64,000 nucleotides of DNA from Branchiostoma floridae (taxonomy: Eukaryota; Chordata; Leptocardii; Amphioxiformes; Branchiostomatidae): the NCBI RefSeq assembly GCF_000003815.2, contig NC_049997.1, positions 4,739,893 to 4,803,892 of the forward strand. The letters are read 5' to 3'. A model generated the notes under the pieces. It searched no databases, was not told where the DNA came from, and saw only the letters and a list, made by a program, of their open reading frames with translations. Shown here in pieces: positions 46,974 to 59,461 of the stretch (position 1 is its first letter; the number at the start of each line of letters is the position of its first letter). Both the position numbers and the translations under genes were made by a program.

Positions 46974-48288
46974 GAACTGATTACTTTGTTTTGATTTGAT
47001 TTGTGTTTTATAAAGCAAAATTCCCACAGCTTTTGAAGGGAGAACATCTCACTCAGAATAAGCTCACACCCATTCAATTGGTTGCTTTTAGGTTTAATTT
47101 AACTTGAATTAAAAACTATAACAACAATAAGCGTGGCATTAAAAGCTATTGCCATGGTGACGGTTTTATTGTTTATAAGTATTAATTATTGTTGTTGTTG
47201 TAGGTGTGTTGTATTTGTGTTCCTTTCGCCTAGCTGTATGTATGAAGATTGTTTCACGCGATGGATGTTTGTAGGGCATTGCTGTTAACACGAAAGGCGA
47301 TCTCTTGTGTGACGAGTGACTATAATCATAAATTTTTCTCATCGATTATACAAATGAGGTCCTCATTTGCATGGAAAATATCAGTTGGCGTCCTCTACCT
47401 GAATAATAATGTATTCAAGGTATGAAAGTCTTAGCAAAGAAAGCTATTGTAGCATTTTCTCATGAATTATATAAATGAGACCCTAATTTGCATGACTTAC
47501 GTCCGCATGTCCAACTTAACGTACATGTTGCTACCACATGTTGAAAGAATGAAATTTTCATCATTTAACACTACAATAACAATATCTCATTAATTAAAGT
47601 AAATTAAGTAACGATTTGTATAATTGATGCCTATCGATCTTTCCCTCTTTTCTAGTTACATATGTTATTTTTAAATGCCCTAGTAGAAATACTGTGGCTT
47701 AATAAACTGCGTTCATTTATTATGCAAATTAGCCCCTGGTTGCATTGATATCCATAATTTATGGAAAGCATCTCCGAAGTTATCTACATATAAAAAATCA
47801 CGATGATCCGTCAACCCCTTCCCGAGCTATTTCCTTTCAAAAGGATGGTGCAATTGTGCACGCTCGGACAAATTGCTCTACAAAGATACATCCAGACAGG
47901 CTGTTTCGCTGTTGGATGTCCCTGCGTAGAAGGATGACATCAGTATATTTCGATAAAAGAAGCATGTAGTCGGTGGCTTCACACATCCCTTTTTCTTTCC
48001 TTCTTCTCTTGTATGTTTTTTGAAATGTTGAAGAAAAATGAAAACTGTCAAAAAAACCTCTCGTCCCTCTTGTCTAGCTTTCTTTCTTTTTTTGATCTTG
48101 TCATACCCCAATTAGAAAAAAACAGGAGGCGGCGAAATTGCTTCACCCAAAAATCTGAAACAAAGATGAGCAATAAGCATAACGCAGAAAACCTTGGTAG
48201 GTGTTTATGTGTAGTTAAATTCGCCCCCTACCATATTTCCTTCAAAGCGCATGCTACCGGACAATACCCTTACAAGCTGACATACGGT
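46974..48288. other. Outer end of right arm, no gene recognised
   Basis: Contains dispersed-repeat segments (47125-47320, related to 29303 onward; 47745-47880, with the gatccgtcaa motif). It corresponds to left 1-2550 without the two left-arm insertions. Confidence 0.55.
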
Positions 48289-49639
48289 GGAACAAAAAGA
48301 CAATATTCGTAGCCTTACACGACGTTTTGTGAGCAGCAAAAGTTATATGCAAACTAGAGTTCCACGAACACATCTCTCCAAATAATCATGTCTTTATTCA
48401 AGACTTTATGGTGTTATTTATGCATTACTGAAGAGTACCTACCCATATAGCAAACGACTGCATGAATGTGTGTTCCCCGCAAACCGACGAACGCTACCAA
48501 AAACATAACATTCCTGATTTCTCAACTTCCTTCATCGATCATGTCAATAAGCTACGGATTAACATGATTAAAACTGATTATATAATTATCACTCAAACTA
48601 TCGACACACCAACTATCATGACAATCCGTCCAACATTTCTTGAGGAATTCCCTTTTAAAGCCCCTAGGGGGCACAACCTCCGCGAATAAGTCCCTGTTCA
48701 AAGACGTATCCACTACTTAAAAATCATGAACATGGCACTTGAGGAAAATTTTACCTCTAACGTTGAACCTTTGCTACAGTACCGTAACTTGCCGCTAGGA
48801 GACCCATTATCGAACTTGACCTTCCCTTTTCCATCCCCTACGTATACCTACCAGGGATTATGCACAACCATCCGCAACGTCTCGAGCTATGCTGTCCGCA
48901 AACAAACGAACACACACTCGACCCGCTACCGTCCTGACAAAAAAAGCTACGCCAACCATTTTAGACCTCGACCTTCCTTTCCGCAACCACTACTGAAATG
49001 CCAAATATCATGAAAATTCATACACAAATTGGCGAGTTATATAGAGTTAACCTACATGAAGACTCACACACCAATGCCATAACCGAAAATATAACCTTCT
49101 TGGCGAAGGTAATTACCTAGCAAAAATCGAACACACTATGTCAGATTTACAAACGTAAAACCGAGCTGTCCTTGGTACTGAACACCACACACACACACAC
49201 ACACTCACACACACACCCTGGTGCTCACGGTTACTAGCTAAACGTTGGTCAGATATGAAAAAAAAATATGTAACACTACTCTGCATCTTTCATACATTGT
49301 ATCATTAGGGGCGGTAAGCGGTACATGGAGGGCCAATATAGCCAATTTTCAGACAATTGAAAACTAGGAGTCACGACCAAGCTCCAATTTATAATTTTAC
49401 TTTAAGTACCTATTTACACCTTTTGATTATCTACTTAAATTTCTAGTTGTCCCTCCTATGCAGCGTATTGTTGTGTGATATTTTAATTGACACCTAAAAT
49501 CATACATTGTGAGATTGGAATGTCGGAAATGTCTACTTATTTGATGAAAATCTAAATGCAAGTTGGTCACCATTATGGTGGCAAACGTATTGCTGACAAT
49601 ACATAATAACAATATATTATTAATTAATGCAGTTTTACT
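48289..49639. other. Single-copy boundary region with dispersed repeats
   Basis: Repeat ending accttcttggcgaaggt at about 49096-49112, a short CA tract at 49187-49217, otherwise unrecognised. No gene seen. Confidence 0.5.
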
Positions 49640-51913
49640 TCACACTGTTGTCTCGTAAACAAGGTCTGGGCAAGAGCCTTCTTTCTCGCCATCCTCAAAC
49701 ACACGTATTAACTTGTCCCGTGTTGGCTGCAGCAGTTTATCTTCATCCGGGTCCTGTGCTTCATCCGGGACCTGTGCCTCATCCGGGTCTCGCGCCCAGG
49801 AAACCGGATCAGTCCGGAGGAACAGAAGAGCCATGACGGAACCGGAAACGGAAATGGCGGCGCCGATGTAGAAGACTTTCTGCCAGGCTGCTAGTGTTTG
49901 CTGTCCGCAGTAGAATAACATAATGATATTTTGGAGTATAAACAACTCAAGGCCAAAATTGGGATAACGTTAAAAATTACCTAGCATATTCCTCATGTGC
50001 AGCGCTATTTATGCAAATATGTGGGTATAAAGATGACTTCTGACCTATTTTAAGGTTATTGCAGCGGGCTAAAATTAAAACAAATATCTATAACAATACA
50101 CATGTCTATGCAAATATTCTTTGACACACGTTTTAAGTCTTTACTGTATGATATTTCTTTATTAAATTGATTTTTTGAAGATGTAAGAAATAATTCAAAA
50201 TTCAGTCATGGTGTGCTTTCGCGGTACTTACGTTTTCGTCTGTAATAATTCCCACCGTCAGAGGCACAATGAATCCTGCGCAGTTTGCTACTGCGTTGCT
50301 GAGTCCAAACGCTACTCCGGAGAACCCGAGTGTGAGTTCTGTGTAGCTCGGGTAAAACCCAGGAACCATCACACCTTGCATGACCGTGGCCAGACACAAC
50401 ATGGCGATGGCTGCTGTGGAGTCACATCTCACGTGACCAACAGCAACAAGGCATGCGCCAACGCCAGCTAAAGCTGCAAATTGTCGAATGTCATTTTGTA
50501 AGCACTAAACGTATTTCTTGACTTTTTTTCAGAGACATACGTCGTTTATTTAAAACAAAATCAAGTTAACACAGTTTTCTCAAACATCCTAGGACGAATT
50601 TGCAAGGACAGGAATTGTGGGTAATATGTCAAAGGTCGACGTACATGACACATAAACAAAACAGCTTTGTAGGGCATATCAAGAAAATGGTCGAAGCCAT
50701 GATTGTTTACAAGTTAGTGGCCGTTTCCTTTACACATCATTTATAATTCCTTTTGCTTCACATGCGTACTTCGGAGTTTGAAAGTTCTTTGGAAAAAAGA
50801 CATAACAGTATTTCAATAGGATACAGTGGCAAAGCATTATCGTCCAAGTTCCAGGACTTTGACAATGACCGTCTAACTCTTATCTACATCATTTACATTG
50901 TCTACATCATATACCACGCTGCATCGCAACTGTGCATGTGCTGTAAAATGTAACTTTTAATGTTTTGTGCAGAAGTATACGATAGAAAACTTTTAAAGTG
51001 TTGTAAGATAACTTTGGGATTTGATCTTGAAAGAGAGATCAAAAATGATATCTTACCTAGTAAGGATGTCTTTCTAATGTTGACCTTCTTAAACCTCGAT
51101 AGTTTAATGATGGCATCGATGATGACACTAGACAGTATCCTTGATGCCATGAGAGTCAGGTATGGCATAGCGGACAAAGCTCCATTCTGTACGTAAATAA
51201 AAACCACTGTCATTTAAATCATAGTAAGCAATTCCACACTTAAAATGCAAAGTCGTCATCTACACTTAACGTCCGAGGGACGGCCCTAGCCGAAGCTAGG
51301 TACTCATTTTGACCTGAGTTAAGTGAGGAAAGCCGTGTAAAGTGCCTTTCACAAGGGCACAAGATCGGTAACACAGCAGCCGGATTCGAACCCGCAACCT
51401 CTCGGTTCCGAGTCGAACACACTGCCACTGAGCTACGTGGTACGTATGATAATCGTTGCATCAAAGCACCAAATGTTAAAATCAACCATTTTAGGCATAC
51501 ATTGCCATTGGTAAATCCCAATTTCGTACAGTTTACTCACCGCATCAAGGTTAAAGTTGAGTATTGTATCCATGTACAACGGCAGGCAGGTTAGCATCAT
51601 GTAAAATCCCCAACCGTCAGTACAGTGGATGTAGATCAGTACCCATAAGTGTGGCGATGTGAGCATTTTGAACCAAGGGATCTCTCTTCTCTATGAATGA
51701 AAATTAATACAGAACCCAATATCAAACAAGTGTTAGCATATTTAAAAGTGGGTAGTAGATTTTCATGCCAATGACTACTAGTTCTACTTTTAAACAGAGG
51801 AATACATGTACACGATATGTATTCTCTATGAAAAGCGACCGCCAGGTCGATTGTGTGTAAATATACACAAATCCAAAGGCGCCTTGCACATGTGTACGCA
51901 CAGACATGCATGG

Positions 51914-52000
<87 letters not shown>

Positions 52001-55000
52001 CACATACACAAACGCATACATACATACATACACATACACAAATACGCGCCGACATAAGATACAATTTTTGTTTGAGTAATACGTCTTCAAACCGGTGCTG
52101 TGGATAGGCAAGAACCAGCCACCAGCTAACCATACGTTACCTTTGTTGTTGTCTCCAAATTTGACTCGATATATTTCCTTTCAACTTCAGATATCGTCGG
52201 GTGTACAGAAGGCGAGTCAAACGCTAGGAGACACCAGATAAAGCAAAACACCAGGCCAGCTCCACCTACAAGTACAATGCAGAAAGGGAAAAGAGCATCG
52301 AATTATATTGCCCTGTTATGTTGAGTGATGTAAGTGCCAGTGGGTATGAAGTAAACGCAGCATGGTAAAGGTGCGCTCCCACCGCACTGTGTGAACCCCG
52401 CAGTGACGCAAGCTTGACACGGTGCGGTGGGAGCGCACCTTAAGTCATTCTTAATCAAGATGGGGAAAATATTACGATGCATAATATATGTCGGGTAGAC
52501 AATACAGAATGAGATCTCAATTGTTTTTGAAGAGTTTGTCGATTCAACCCCCATGTAAAACCGGGACAAAGACTTGACTTACAAGTTTTCTGAAATAAAT
52601 TTATGTTGCCTTAGAGCGCCTATTAAATCCTGCGAAATAGTCGAAAATTCAGTTCGCAGTAATTTATCGACATGACCAGCGATCTAAATATAATAATGCT
52701 ACACTTTATATATCTCAATAAAATGATATTGCTGATGCTAATGCTGATGATACAAATGATGATGATAAAGGTGATAAATAAGATGTTATAAAATACCAAT
52801 GTAATGCATTGGCTACAGCTTCTGCCAGATCTGAAGTGTAAATTAAGACGATCTCAAATTGCTGCTTTTGAAGATGATACTGATTATGATGTGGAGGAGC
52901 ATAAGAGATGCATTATCATTTTGTTAAAAGGAAAATAAAAAGTTTCTTTCTTCGTATGTATGTAAAAATTTTGTATATAGACTTATAGGACTTATAAACG
53001 ATGTAACTGTATCTGTGTTATATACTTTGTCTGACCTTTGCCTCTTCCCTCATGACCTCAATGAAAAGCGGCCTGCAGGCTGATTTGAGCTTTTCATGAA
53101 TAAATAAAGGTTCAAACAAACAAACAAACAAACATACAAACAAACACTTTAAAAACGATACTGCCTCACCTGTTATGTACAGGGTAACAGCCCAGCCAAA
53201 CAGTGTGATGAGACGTGCTGTCAATGTAAAACCCACAAAGACTCCCAAGGTTTCACCTGTGTTAACGGAAAAAAATTCTTTGTATAATAATATAATATAT
53301 AATAATTGCCTCTTCGTTTACGCTAGTGTAGCTATTCTATATACAAAAGGTACATTTCTATTCTCTTATTGAGTATCGTGTATGTACACATCTATTCATT
53401 ATTCAACACTTTCTCTTCTCACATACGTTAGATGATATGCACATACATGCACAACTTAAACACACAGAAACACGCAAACAAACATAATATATTGTATAAT
53501 CATACATGTATGAATGCATACATACACACTTACACAGGCGCAAGCAAACATGAACCAATCTTAAGATAATAAACTAAAATAACGAAAGGCAGTATCTGTA
53601 ACAGTTGTTCTTGTCTGTGTGTGGTGGCTTACCGGTAGTGACAATTGTAAGAAGACGACCTCTCTCCGAAGGCGGGGCCCATCGGGACAAGATGCCAAAG
53701 ATACTCGGGTATGTCACACCCTACGAAGAATGTGGGGTAATGATGATGATGAAGAAGAACGTACAGTTAAACCTTCCCAAGACGACCACCCGGGGGACCG
53801 GGCAAAAGCGGTCGATTTGGACAGATGGTGAGTTAGAAGAGTATTGACTCACAACACGATGATGCACTAAATTATAGATAAAATTGTCCATTATTCTCTT
53901 TAAATTTGGTATCTTTATAGCGTAATGTGACGTAATTAGGACGCAATCATGCATTTTTGGGCTGAAACAGTCTGAAAAGGGCATTTCCGTTATTCTATTA
54001 AACATTTGACTATCAAAGGTATCTTACTGATCTTCAAATCTGTTAATTTTTCTGTTCCCAATGACGATGGAACTGACGTCGATGTTGCATTACATTAGGA
54101 CGAAGTAACTACATTCTTTTATTAAGTTTTACCTGCACAAATCCGACCGCCACTCGAACTACAAAAAGCCACCATTCTCCAGCGAAGGCAGCCGCGGGTG
54201 TGAGCAGAGTCAGAACGGAGGAGAGCAGGATGCTCAGGCCGAGAACTTTCTTCCCACCAAACCTGGCCTCCAGGAACCCTCCCATCACCTGACTGAAGAC
54301 GTGGCCGTACGAGTAGGCACCGATGATGCGGCCTTGCGTGATGGGGTCCCAGGAAAACTTGCCCTGAAGAAAAAGAAAGGAAATTGGTTAAATTTACAAT
54401 ATTGTCACATCATATATACAGTATTTTGCAACTATTCTGAGTCACCCTTCTTTTAACCCGAACTACCAATGAGTGCGGGGTATAATATACGGGGATGGCG
54501 GATAGAAATGTGTTATGCCACCTTAACTGACTTGAACTAAACAATATTACAACTATGAATAGAGCATTGAGATACATGTACATGTACTTTGTTAAACTGT
54601 AGGCAAACAAAACCACAAACGAAAACATTACTTGAAAGGCATATTGAACAAAAATCACTTTGGTATAACCACTTTCAATATCTAACATATCTAATATATA
54701 AGTGTGGAATTTATAATTAGAAGTTCATAAATTATGCTAATGTGATGACGTAATTGGTCAAAATTCATGAAAAAAATTGCCCTGTATGGATAGGGTTAAA
54801 AGACTGTAACAAAAGAGAGTACGGAAAAAGAGAGAACGTTAAAACTCAAATATCTTACCTGACTTTTATAATCTGTACTGTTTGCGTGCCACAATTTTCT
54901 CGTCTCGTTGTGCAGTTCAAAAGCCGTGTTGTTTTCGCGTGTAAAATTCTTTATAACCTGGGTCGTGTTTACATTAGAACACTCGTTCTCACTGGAGCTG

Positions 55001-55137
55001 TTAACTTCGTTGTTCGCAGAATTTTTCACCATAGCAACGACGATAATACTGAAGTTTGACCGCAGGCTGAAGAAGTAAATGATGAATCCCATGAGAAGGA
55101 CGGCCAACGAGTACCGGGTCGAAATACAGCCGGTCAC
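49640..55137 (-). CDS. SLC17-family anion/organic acid transporter (first exon missing)
   Basis: Nine exons, all GT-AG with matching phases: 55137-54859, 54363-54133, 53720-53633, 53256-53170, 52265-52141, 51690-51541, 51186-51057, 50473-50232 and 49900-49640 (stop TGA). They encode 530 aa of a 12-helix major-facilitator protein. Landmarks are a luminal loop between helices 1 and 2 with at least six N-glycosylation sequons, GRIIGAYSYGHVF-QVMGG, RVAVGFVQGVTYP, SRWAPPSERGRL, HPTISEVERKYIE and FYPSYTELTLGFSGVAFG. The best resemblance is to the sialin/NPT/VGLUT group of SLC17, moving organic anions or phosphate by proton or sodium coupling. The C-terminus ends ETTV, a class I PDZ ligand. The first listed exon begins after an acceptor (cccttag), so a short cytosolic start exon lies upstream and was not identified. 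Confidence 0.9.
51264..51440 (-). repeat. tRNA-derived SINE
   Basis: The minus-strand head has gtagctcagtggcagtg (A box) and ggttcgaatcc (B box). The body has cttgtgcccttgtgaaaggcac and cacttaactcagg, then ccgtccctcggacgt. It lies in an SLC17 intron. The body resembles the V/Deu-type SINE core; family assignment is tentative. Confidence 0.8.
51917..52001. repeat. CA microsatellite
   Basis: About 38 CA units in an SLC17 intron. Confidence 0.97.
52368..52441. mobile_element. 74-bp perfect hairpin (mini foldback)
   Basis: Arms 52368-52387 and 52422-52441 pair perfectly over 20 bp, with a 34-nt loop. The right arm runs into TTAA. In an SLC17 intron. Confidence 0.85.
53115..53146. repeat. CAAA microsatellite
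   Basis: About eight CAAA units next to an SLC17 exon. Confidence 0.9.
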
Positions 55138-55164
55138 CTAAGGGTGAAGGGCAGCAAGGGTTAA

Positions 55165-55451
55165 GGTGGGGTCATACATGCGTATATATTCAAGTCCGTC
55201 TAGTCTCTACCAGGCTCCACAGGTCGCGGGAAAAATAGTACAAATTGGACAAATATAGATACAAAACATGCCAGATGAGTTAGCTGACCGTATGTATTGT
55301 TAGCGACCCAGCTAACTCGTCTGACATGTTACCTTGTTTACGTTTGTCCAATTTTTATTATTTTTCCAACGACCTGTGGGGCCTGGTGGAGGTAAATACT
55401 CCCATGCGCGCCTCATACGGACTAAAACATATACGCAGGTGTGATCCCACC
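55165..55451. mobile_element. TTAA MITE, GGTGGG ends
   Basis: 287 bp flanked by TTAA (55161-55164 and 55452-55455). About 38-bp inverted ends, GGTGGGGTCATACATGCGTA against GGTGGGATCACACCTGCGTA. Just upstream of the first identified SLC17 exon. Confidence 0.85.
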
Positions 55452-55455
55452 TTAA

Positions 55456-57796
55456 GGTATTGATTAAATACTCTGGGACGTAGTGCAAACATAGGCAAAG
55501 TATACGGTCAACAGAATACGCAACTTGCACGGTAAACATTGGCGGGGAAGTACTGTGGAGATATGGTTCACTTGCGGTTACCGAACGTTTCCAAATTCGC
55601 AACACATTTATCAAACCTTTAGATTACCACTAGGATACAAAACTATTAGTAGACTGTGTTCGCTGATGTTCCAGGCGACCATAACCGCTTCATACCGCCA
55701 ATACAATGTAGCGCTATGTAATGCATCCTTGCAACCGTGCGACATAAGATTTCAAAGATCATCCAATAGATTGAAAGAATTGTGTTGAAGAAAAAAACGT
55801 TCTTTTTACTTCTTTATTTATTTCTGTTGTTTTTAAACAGTGTAGGCGGCTCATTGCTTTACTGTCGTGTGCCACATACTAAAAACAAAATGAAATGAAC
55901 AAAGAAATCAGAGAAAATAAACAATAATAACAAAATAACAATATATACACAACTGAGCGTTAGAATGCTTTATCGTAGATCAAAGTCGAAGTTTCAGGGG
56001 GTCATAGATCAGCAGTCATGTTTAGTTTGAGTTATTGACTGAAAGGCCAGACTTGGTTATTATACAATACTTATACGCTTTGTGTGTTGTGTTGTCTTTT
56101 CAGTCGCACCTGCAGAATTTGTATAATATGCCCAATGTGAAATCAAAGGTTACACACATCTGTTTTTAGGTTGCAGTGAGAGAGCGCAGCGCGATCGACG
56201 TCTTGCAGAAGGGGTTTGAGCAATAATTTTTGTTTTTGTTTTTGTTAGTCTGTCTTTGCAGCTTGCCTTATCGCCGTTAAATTTCCCCGGCTTGCACTAA
56301 TGAACTAAGTGGGACACCAGCACCCAGGCACCGTAAATATCGTGGCGACGTCCCGATGGTACGATTACCAGAAAGTCAGGGTGCTCATTGTAGCTCTATT
56401 CGGACTCTAACCTCCTTAGTACCGTTATCTCAAACTCTAAACTACCGGATAGGGACCAACACACAACTAACATGCCCTTGCTCTCGTCAGAATATCAAAC
56501 TTGATTACAGGACAAGGCATATTAATAAACCATGGGGATTATTCGTAGGCTTAAGTGAACGTAGACGCATAACCGGACGGCATGACCGTTAATACCATTT
56601 GTTTTCGGCCGTCACACTCCTACCCAAGCCTTTATCAGAAATAAACGTTTCGGCATAAAGATAATCAAATCTCGGTCTGTAGAAACTAGAATACCTACAG
56701 AAAACGTCATAGTACTTGGAATGAACATACACTTACTCTCTTTGTGCACGCCATTGCAGCAGTCTTCCCTTCTGTTATGAAGACTTGTTTGTTCGACCTT
56801 TGTACTTGGAAGAATATACCTTGCGGGGGGGGGGTAAGCTCTGAATGACATGAACTAGATTTCTAGCGAGGTCAACGCCCATGAAGTCGGTTCTTTCAGA
56901 TGCAGAGTAACTAATTAACACTAAACTAGTGGCACGCGAGGGGCAGAGAGAAATATTTCAGACATATTGTCCATCTATTACTGGCTGTCAGATACCGTCA
57001 ATACATTACAAAGGACATCTTTGTAGGGCTTATTTTAGTTTGCACCTGCTAGCAGCCATCTGATTGGTCCTGGTCCTTGTAATCGGGTCAGGATGATAAA
57101 TTGGCACCTCGACTTTGCCCTGAATTGATGTAATTGTCCATTATGCTGCATACGAGTGGGGTTTATTCTTTTATTAAGGATAAAGTTACAAACTTTCCTT
57201 TACATCAAAAGACATAGCATTCATCGAATATTGTACATGGGCTGGGTAAAGATCACTTATGTTGGCAAAAAAGCGTGAGTACGAAAATTTAGAAGTTAGA
57301 TTCGGATTTTTCTCGTTTGCTTGTTCCGGCGTACTTTATAGTAGCTGTGTTTACACAATCTCTCGCTGACTGGGGTCAATGTCCTCCTCTTAGGGCGGCG
57401 GCAATTGTAGGGCATGCCGCTAGGAGCACGAGTTTAGTCAGGCTAGACCAAAGTCTCAACACAAAAGCAAATTTGAACCAAAGGTCGATGATGACAAAGT
57501 CGGACAGGTGTCTTTAAATACAGCTTACCGGAATGTGTTACGGCGCGCTGTCGTTCGTAGGGTATTAATTAATCTACCCGGCGATCTGATATGACATCCA
57601 AGCAGATGCAAGCCTGGCGTATTTTCTTGTTGTCTTTATTGAAATATTGGAATGTACAAAATGTAAGACTTGCCCAAATGCAATATGACGTGGAACGCAG
57701 AGGTGACAACAAGTAACAATAAATCCATAAAAGTTTTTTTTTTTACTTCACACTGTGGTATCGTAAACAAGTACTGGACAACAGTTTTCTTTATCT
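55456..57796. other. No gene recognised
   Basis: Should contain the missing SLC17 start exon and promoter if introns are of usual length. I could not single it out; open frames here show no family features. Confidence 0.5.
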
Positions 57797-57967
57797 CTAT
57801 CTGTCATTTATCAGTTTGTGCCGTGCTGGCTGGAACAGTTTGTCTACATCCGGGTCCTGCGCCCAGGAAACCGGATCAGTCCGGAGGAACCCCAGAGCCA
57901 CGACGGAACCGGAAACGGAAATGGCGGCGCTGACGTAGAAGACTTTCTGCCAGGCTGCTACAGTTTG
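57797..57967 (-). CDS. Second SLC17 terminal exon, isolated
   Basis: 57 codons with the same acceptor context (gcggacag) as the terminal exon at 49900-49640, encoding QTVAAWQKVFY through TDPVSWAQDPD and a different, shorter tail ending NDR (stop 57797-57799). The frame is open and the last-helix residues are conserved, but it lacks the DPDEAQ repeat and the PDZ ligand. Flanking 3' sequence is also similar (cacactgt..tcgtaaacaag), so a genomic block was duplicated. No other exon of this paralogue is found up to 64000. It is either the end of a gene whose other exons lie beyond the window, or a duplicated orphan exon. Confidence 0.65.
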   Translation of the reverse strand, partial: QTVAAWQKVFYVSAAISVSGSVVALGFLRTDPVSWAQDPDVDKLFQPARHKLINDR

Positions 57968-58059
57968 CTGTCCGCAGTAGAATTAAGAGCTACTGACCCG
58001 CCCCGAGGTGTATATGGTGTCATAACGTCTGTGCCTTCGCTATAACCACCGAATAAAAC

Positions 58060-58200
58060 CGGTGCCCGTGTCAATGCATTCTGACCAATCAGAAGGAGCG
58101 ATAAACACCGGTCTGGGCCGGGCGAAATCTATATGTTACGGCGTCATAACCAACATGGAACGGGGCCTTCTGATTGGTCCGCGGCGCCTGGCTATATGAT
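58060..58200. repeat. Small inverted repeat with CCAAT motifs
   Basis: gaccaatcagaagg and ccttctgattggtc form a 14-bp inverted pair around a CpG-rich loop. Possibly a small foldback element. Confidence 0.5.
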
Positions 58201-58637
58201 AATATTGTTTAATTAAAAGACACCCTAAACTCATGGCATAAAGGATAAGAAGCCAACTTTAAAACAAATTTTGAAATTGAGTGTCATATAACCCAACTAA
58301 GAAACAGCAAAACACACAAAGTGTAAAAAATTTCGTTTCTTTCCTCTGCAATGCGTTGAGCGATCTTTCAAATTCAATGTCACAGAGAGAGTGTGGCGAG
58401 AGCGCCTTCCTAGTGGAAAGGGGAGATCATATAGCTGTCATTATTTTAGTAATGGACTATACCACCCTGCAATGTGCACGTGGATCAAAGTAGCAGTAGT
58501 TTTCAATATGATGTGAAGAACGCTGCAGTCAGTATGTATATAAAGCAAAAAAAAAACTGCACCGTCAAAAATGACTATACTTAAGGCAATAGTTCACATT
58601 CACCACAATACATGTTAGCGAAATTTTGACAGATGTN

Positions 58638-58736
58638 NNNNNNNNNNNNNNNNNNNNNNNNNNNNNNNNNNNNNNNNNNNNNNNNNNNNNNNNNNNNNNN
58701 NNNNNNNNNNNNNNNNNNNNNNNNNNNNNNNNNNNN
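58638..58736. other. Assembly gap (about 100 N)
   Basis: Run of N. Content unknown. Confidence 0.97.
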
Positions 58737-58809
58737 ATGATTTAAAAAAAAATCGTACGATCAATGATATGGATTGAACAATGCTGGACAATCAACGAAC
58801 CGACTTCAT

Positions 58810-58990
58810 AGTTGGCCTTGTGGCATCGGGCGTGCTGTAACTGGTAGAGCGTTAGGCTCGGAATCTATAGGTCCCGAATTCGATCCCCTCCGTGCCCCCG
58901 ACGTTGTGCCCTTAGGAAAGGCACTTTACACGACCTTCCTCACTTCACACAGGTGTAAAAATCGGTATCTGGCTTCGGTCGGGGAGGTAA
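58810..58990 (+). repeat. tRNA-derived SINE
   Basis: Head gtaactggtagagcgtt and gaattcgatcccc, body gttgtgcccttaggaaaggcac, then cttcctcacttcacacaggtg. Same family as 51264-51440. Confidence 0.75.
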
Positions 58991-59224
58991 AAGACTATCT
59001 TTACCTTCTGTCTGTACCCTGTATGTGGCACTGTTAAATAAGTTACAAAAAAACTTGAGTGCAGCGCCACATTGTCCTCGTCTGTCCAAAAGCAAATAGA
59101 AAAAGAATATGTTTGACCTCCGTTACTGAATTAGCAATGGCGTTGGTGAAACGAAGATACTGGATAAACAAACAAAAAACAACAACAAGACTTACAGTGA
59201 AATTGTCTTAGTAAGATGTGGCGT

Positions 59225-59461
59225 GACTGGACATTTCAAGGACACTCAATTGAATGTTCTCGATATAATGACAAACGCACAGATCTGTTCTCATTACTTT
59301 CCACTTGCTCTAAAGAATTTGCTACTCTCTGTTCGATAGATAAACTCAACTACATTCTGGGAGGCGATAATCCACACTGTGTACAAGTAAGCAAATATAT
59401 CCACGAATGTTTATACCATAGAACAAATAGTGTAAATGACAAGCTAGACCCTATATGTTGA
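59225..59461 (+). pseudogene. C-terminal fragment of a LINE ORF2
   Basis: The frame has the pattern ECSRYNDKRTDLF, then an internal KLNYIL and KYIHECLYHR before the stop. This resembles the C-terminus of several non-LTR retrotransposon polymerases (Cys-x-x-Tyr...Arg...Leu-Phe, followed later by IHE...R). No reverse transcriptase domain is attached. Tentative. Confidence 0.4.

Larger units (their letters stand above)
25917..48288 (-). repeat. Right arm of giant imperfect inverted repeat
   Basis: Reverse-complement partner of 1-22981. It ends at 48288; the following bases (48289 onward) have no partner in the window. It carries one large private insertion (about 29300-33885) and lacks the five or six left-arm insertions. 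All three coding loci on this arm are open. Confidence 0.95.

Noticed and set aside
51722..52133. Cys/Val-rich and His/Thr-rich frames of up to 165 codons
   Set aside because: They read through the CA microsatellite inside an SLC17 intron.
54796..55137. Translation start of SLC17 at 55137
   Set aside because: The codon there is GTG directly after a splice acceptor, so this is an internal exon edge.
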